From an uncultured Bacillus sp. (GTDB lineage: Bacteria > Bacillota > Bacilli > Bacillales > DSM-1321), in NCBI GenBank assembly GCA_934215995.1, contig CAKQBC010000088.1, forward strand, positions 1 to 8,467: a stretch of DNA of 8,467 nt. Direction: 5' to 3'. The stretch's first letter is position 1. Each line of letters opens with the position of its first letter. The translations under genes and the position numbers were made by a program. This document shows positions 6,645 through 8,467 of the stretch, piece after piece. The notes beneath the pieces are model-generated. The model saw nothing but the letters and a program-made list of their open reading frames with translations. It did not search any database and was not told the origin of the DNA.

Positions 6645-6674
6645 AAAGTTTCTCTCATCAGGGAAACTTTTTTT
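6645..6674 (+). terminator. Riboswitch-controlled terminator before metY
   Basis: AAAGTTTC (6645-6652) pairs with GAAACTTT (6663-6670), extendable by C-G and U-G to 10 bp, and the 3' arm ends in seven T (6668-6674). It is mutually exclusive with the antiterminator formed by 6629-6635 and 6653-6659. The following 105 bases up to metY contain no other structure I can support. Confidence 0.9.
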
Positions 6675-6779
6675 GTGGATTGCACATCAGCCTTTGTACT
6701 GTTCCATGTTCGGATGAAGGCGTTGATTACTGGAGATAAGCAGCAGAATCATAGCAAAACGAAGATAGGAGTGAAGGAA

Positions 6780-8099
6780 ATGAGTGAGCAGGATAAAAAT
6801 TACCGTTTTGAAACATTGAGCATACATGGAGGGCTGCAGGTCGATCCGGAAACGGGGGCAAGGGCAACGCCCATTTACCAAACAAACGCATATTTATTCA
6901 AGGATTCCAATCATGCGGCCGATTTGTTCGGATTAAAGGAAAACGGCTATATCTATACAAGAATCCACAACCCTACTTCCACTGTATTTGAAGAACGGGT
7001 AGCGCTGTTGGAGGGAGGCATTGGGGCACTTGCCGTATCAAGCGGGATGGCTGCCATCACATTATCCATTTTGAATATAGCCGGAGCGGGAGATGAAATT
7101 GTTGCAGCTTCCACATTGTATGGGGGTACGTACAACCTGTTCGCGAATACGTTGCCTAAGTATGGAATAAAGGTGCATTTGGTTGACCCTGAAGATACGG
7201 AAAATTTCCGTAATGCAATCAATGAAAATACAAAAGCCATTTTTGCGGAGACAATCGGAAACCCTAGCCTGCATGTGCTGGATATTGAAACGGTGGCTGA
7301 AATCGCACATGAAAACGGGATCCCATTAATCATCGACAATACCTTTGCGACACCTTATCTGAATAGGCCGATTGAACACGGTGCAGACATTGTCATCCAC
7401 TCAGCCACCAAATGGCTTCTCGGCAACGGAACTACTCTCGGGGGAATCATCGTTGATGGAGGCAAGTTCGACTGGAATTCAGAAAAATTCCCTGGCTTCA
7501 CAACCCCGGACCCAAGCTATGGCGGAATTGTCTATAGTGAGGCGCTCGTAGCAGCTGCATTCATTGTGAAAGCCCGTGTGCAGCTGCTGCGTGACCTTGG
7601 GCCGGCCATCAGCCCGTTCAATGCATTCCAGTTTAACCTGGGGCTTGAAACGCTGCATGTGAGGATGAAGGAGCACATCGCCAACACAGAAAAAATTGTT
7701 GAATACCTAAAGGGACATCCAGCGGTAAAATGGGTGCTTTATCCGGGTGACAAGGACCATAAAGATTATGAAGCTGGGAAAAAATACTTGCCGAAAGGAG
7801 CCGGTTCAGTGGTCGTGTTCGGCATTGAAGGAGGCAGGGAGGCCGGTGCGAAGCTGATCAATAATATCCGGCTCTGGAGCCACGTCGCGAACGTGGGTGA
7901 TTCGAAAAGCCTGATCATCCATCCCGCCAGCACAACCCACCAGCAATTGAGCGCTGATGAATTGAAGCTATCCGGTGTGACCGAGGACCTTGTCCGTCTC
8001 TCAATTGGAATTGAAAATGCAGATGACCTGATCGATGAACTCGAGACAGCGATCGAGGCAGCAACAGGCATCACTCCGAGGAGAAGCACGGTCAGCTAA
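6780..8099 (+). CDS. metY: MetY, O-acetylhomoserine sulfhydrylase (aminocarboxypropyltransferase)
   Basis: 439 residues, a PLP enzyme of the Cys/Met metabolism family. It forms homocysteine directly from O-acetylhomoserine and sulfide in methionine synthesis. The PLP lysine is Lys211 in HSATKWLLG. Other key segments are YIYTRIHNPT (58-67, phosphate-binding Tyr and Arg), SSGMAAI (88), DNTFATPYL with Asp186, and VGDSKSLIIHPAST (372-385), with Arg406 in VRLSIG. RIHNPT, the insertion after the PLP lysine (about 229-250) and the length near 430-440 separate it from the shorter cystathionine gamma-synthases and lyases. The start is ATG 6780 with AGGAG at 6767-6771. An in-frame extension back to an ATG at 6630 runs through the riboswitch and terminator and is not real. 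No metX partner lies in the window. No clear terminator follows. Confidence 0.94.
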   Translation: MSEQDKNYRFETLSIHGGLQVDPETGARATPIYQTNAYLFKDSNHAADLFGLKENGYIYTRIHNPTSTVFEERVALLEGGIGALAVSSGMAAITLSILNIAGAGDEIVAASTLYGGTYNLFANTLPKYGIKVHLVDPEDTENFRNAINENTKAIFAETIGNPSLHVLDIETVAEIAHENGIPLIIDNTFATPYLNRPIEHGADIVIHSATKWLLGNGTTLGGIIVDGGKFDWNSEKFPGFTTPDPSYGGIVYSEALVAAAFIVKARVQLLRDLGPAISPFNAFQFNLGLETLHVRMKEHIANTEKIVEYLKGHPAVKWVLYPGDKDHKDYEAGKKYLPKGAGSVVVFGIEGGREAGAKLINNIRLWSHVANVGDSKSLIIHPASTTHQQLSADELKLSGVTEDLVRLSIGIENADDLIDELETAIEAATGITPRRSTVS

Positions 8100-8205
8100 A
8101 TGGCGGTTCCTTCCTATCGAGCAGCGGGGATGCCAGCTGTCAAATACCGCTCCCTTCTTGATTTGCGGCATGTTATTGATTGAGGATTCAGTAGATTAAT
8201 TGATG
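8100..8205. other. Spacer after metY, no clear terminator
   Basis: About 105 bases without a gene. AGCGG (8123-8127) and CCGCT (8147-8151) could form a weak hairpin, but only a C/T-mixed sequence follows, not a T-run. metY transcripts may therefore run on into the second riboswitch. Confidence 0.45.
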
Positions 8206-8234
8206 TTGACAGAAAAATATAATAATGGTAGAAT
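8206..8234 (+). promoter_or_regulatory. Strong sigma-A promoter of the second S-box unit
   Basis: A consensus TTGACA (8206-8211), a 17-base spacer and TAGAAT (8229-8234) preceded by TG at 8226-8227 (extended -10). The predicted start is near 8241, where ACTGAA occurs twice (8241-8246 and 8251-8256). This is the best promoter in the window and is independent of metY. Confidence 0.85.
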
Positions 8235-8267
8235 CTCTTTACTGAACTAAACTGAATATATGTGTAG

Positions 8268-8379
8268 CTCTTATCAAGAGAGGCAGAGGGAATGTGCCCG
8301 ACGAAGCCCGGCAACCGTCAAAGGAAACTTTGAAATGGTGCCAATTCACACAAAGCAAGTTTGCTTTGGGAGATGAGAG
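8268..8379 (+). ncRNA. Second SAM-I (S-box) riboswitch aptamer
   Basis: Core sequences CTCTTATCAAGAGAGGCAGAGG, GAAGCCCGGCAACC, GGTGCCAATTC and AGATGAGAG are all present. P1 is CTCTTATC (8268-8275) with GATGAGAG (8372-8379), 8 bp. P3 is ACC/GGT (8314-8316 / 8337-8339) capped by TCAAAG-GAAA-CTTTGA (8318-8333). P4 is CAAAGCAA/TTGCTTTG (8351-8358 / 8361-8368). It should turn off a gene that begins beyond the window when SAM is abundant. By synteny with B. subtilis yusCBA this would be metN of the methionine ABC transporter, which is inference. Confidence 0.95.
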
Positions 8380-8414
8380 AAAGGACCATACTTAATATAT
8401 ATGCCGTTCTGCTC
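8375..8414 (+). promoter_or_regulatory. Antiterminator helix of the second S-box leader
   Basis: The 3' strand of P1 and following bases can pair with the 5' arm of the terminator: GAG 8375-8377 with CTC 8412-8414, AGAA 8378-8381 with TTCT 8407-8410, GG 8383-8384 with CC 8404-8405, and CATA 8387-8390 with TATG 8400-8403. A bulge at 8411, an A/G mismatch and a two-base bulge interrupt it. It excludes both P1 and the terminator, as the S-box mechanism requires. Confidence 0.65.
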
Positions 8415-8434
8415 CTGTGCAGAAAGGCATTTTT
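8401..8434 (+). terminator. Riboswitch-controlled terminator of the second S-box unit
   Basis: ATGCC (8401-8405) pairs with GGCAT (8426-8430). After one G/A mismatch, TTCTGC (8407-8412) pairs with GCAGAA (8419-8424) around a 6-base loop. TTTTT (8430-8434) follows, then ATTTCTTTT. The remaining 33 bases to the window end hold no recognisable start; the ATG at 8465 lacks a ribosome binding site. Confidence 0.9.
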
Positions 8435-8467
8435 ATTTCTTTTGATAGTAGGCTATATGCAAGCATG

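Noticed and set aside
6630..6779. In-frame 50-codon N-terminal extension of metY, or a leader peptide, starting at ATG 6630.
   Set aside because: The ATG is the GATGAG of riboswitch P1, there is no ribosome binding site, and the frame would cross the terminator. ATG 6780 has a good AGGAG and gives a normal family N-terminus.
1..8467. Search for defence systems, phage genes, insertion sequences, CRISPR arrays and tRNAs.
   Set aside because: Every substantial frame on the + strand is accounted for by conserved housekeeping genes, and no transposase, integrase, repeat-spacer array or cloverleaf was seen.

Overview
The window looks like a stretch of a Bacillaceae (Firmicutes) chromosome. It has strong AAGGAGG-type Shine-Dalgarno sites, GTG and TTG starts, U-tailed terminators and S-box (SAM-I) leaders. 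Its gene order matches the yus region of Bacillus subtilis as I remember it: fadN-fadA-fadE, yusI, gcvH, yusF, yusE, yusD, then the methionine transporter locus. I cannot fix the genus from sequence alone. All genes I accept are on the + strand, and there is no mobile element, CRISPR array, tRNA or rRNA.

Region 1 (1-4155) is a fatty-acid beta-oxidation operon. It holds the 3' end of fadN (crotonase domain of a hydratase/3-hydroxyacyl-CoA dehydrogenase), complete fadA (thiolase, GTG start) and complete fadE (long acyl-CoA dehydrogenase), and ends at a strong terminator. Together these genes carry out all the steps of the beta-oxidation cycle from acyl-CoA. A GC-rich hairpin without a U-tract lies between fadA and fadE.

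Region 2 (4159-5118) has an extended -10 promoter directly after the fad terminator, a leader with nested inverted repeats, yusI (ArsC/Spx-fold CxxC protein), gcvH (lipoyl carrier) and a terminator. There are no gcvT or gcvP genes in the window.

Region 3 (5119-6438) starts with about 220 bases lacking a convincing gene but carrying a near-perfect 26-bp inverted repeat. It continues with yusF (small Toprim protein, TTG start), yusE (thioredoxin-like, CGTC) and yusD (SCP2-like).

Region 4 (6457-8467) is methionine/sulfur metabolism: a sigma-A promoter, a SAM-I riboswitch with readable antiterminator and terminator, then metY (O-acetylhomoserine sulfhydrylase). A second consensus promoter and a second complete SAM-I riboswitch with its own terminator follow. 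The gene that one controls lies past the end; metNPQ is the guess from synteny. Both transcription units should be off when S-adenosylmethionine is plentiful.

I found no undescribed system. The points that most merit a second look are the tandem S-box organisation, a 14-nt hairpin sequence used in different helices of the two riboswitches, the 5162-5187 inverted repeat, and the yusI leader.
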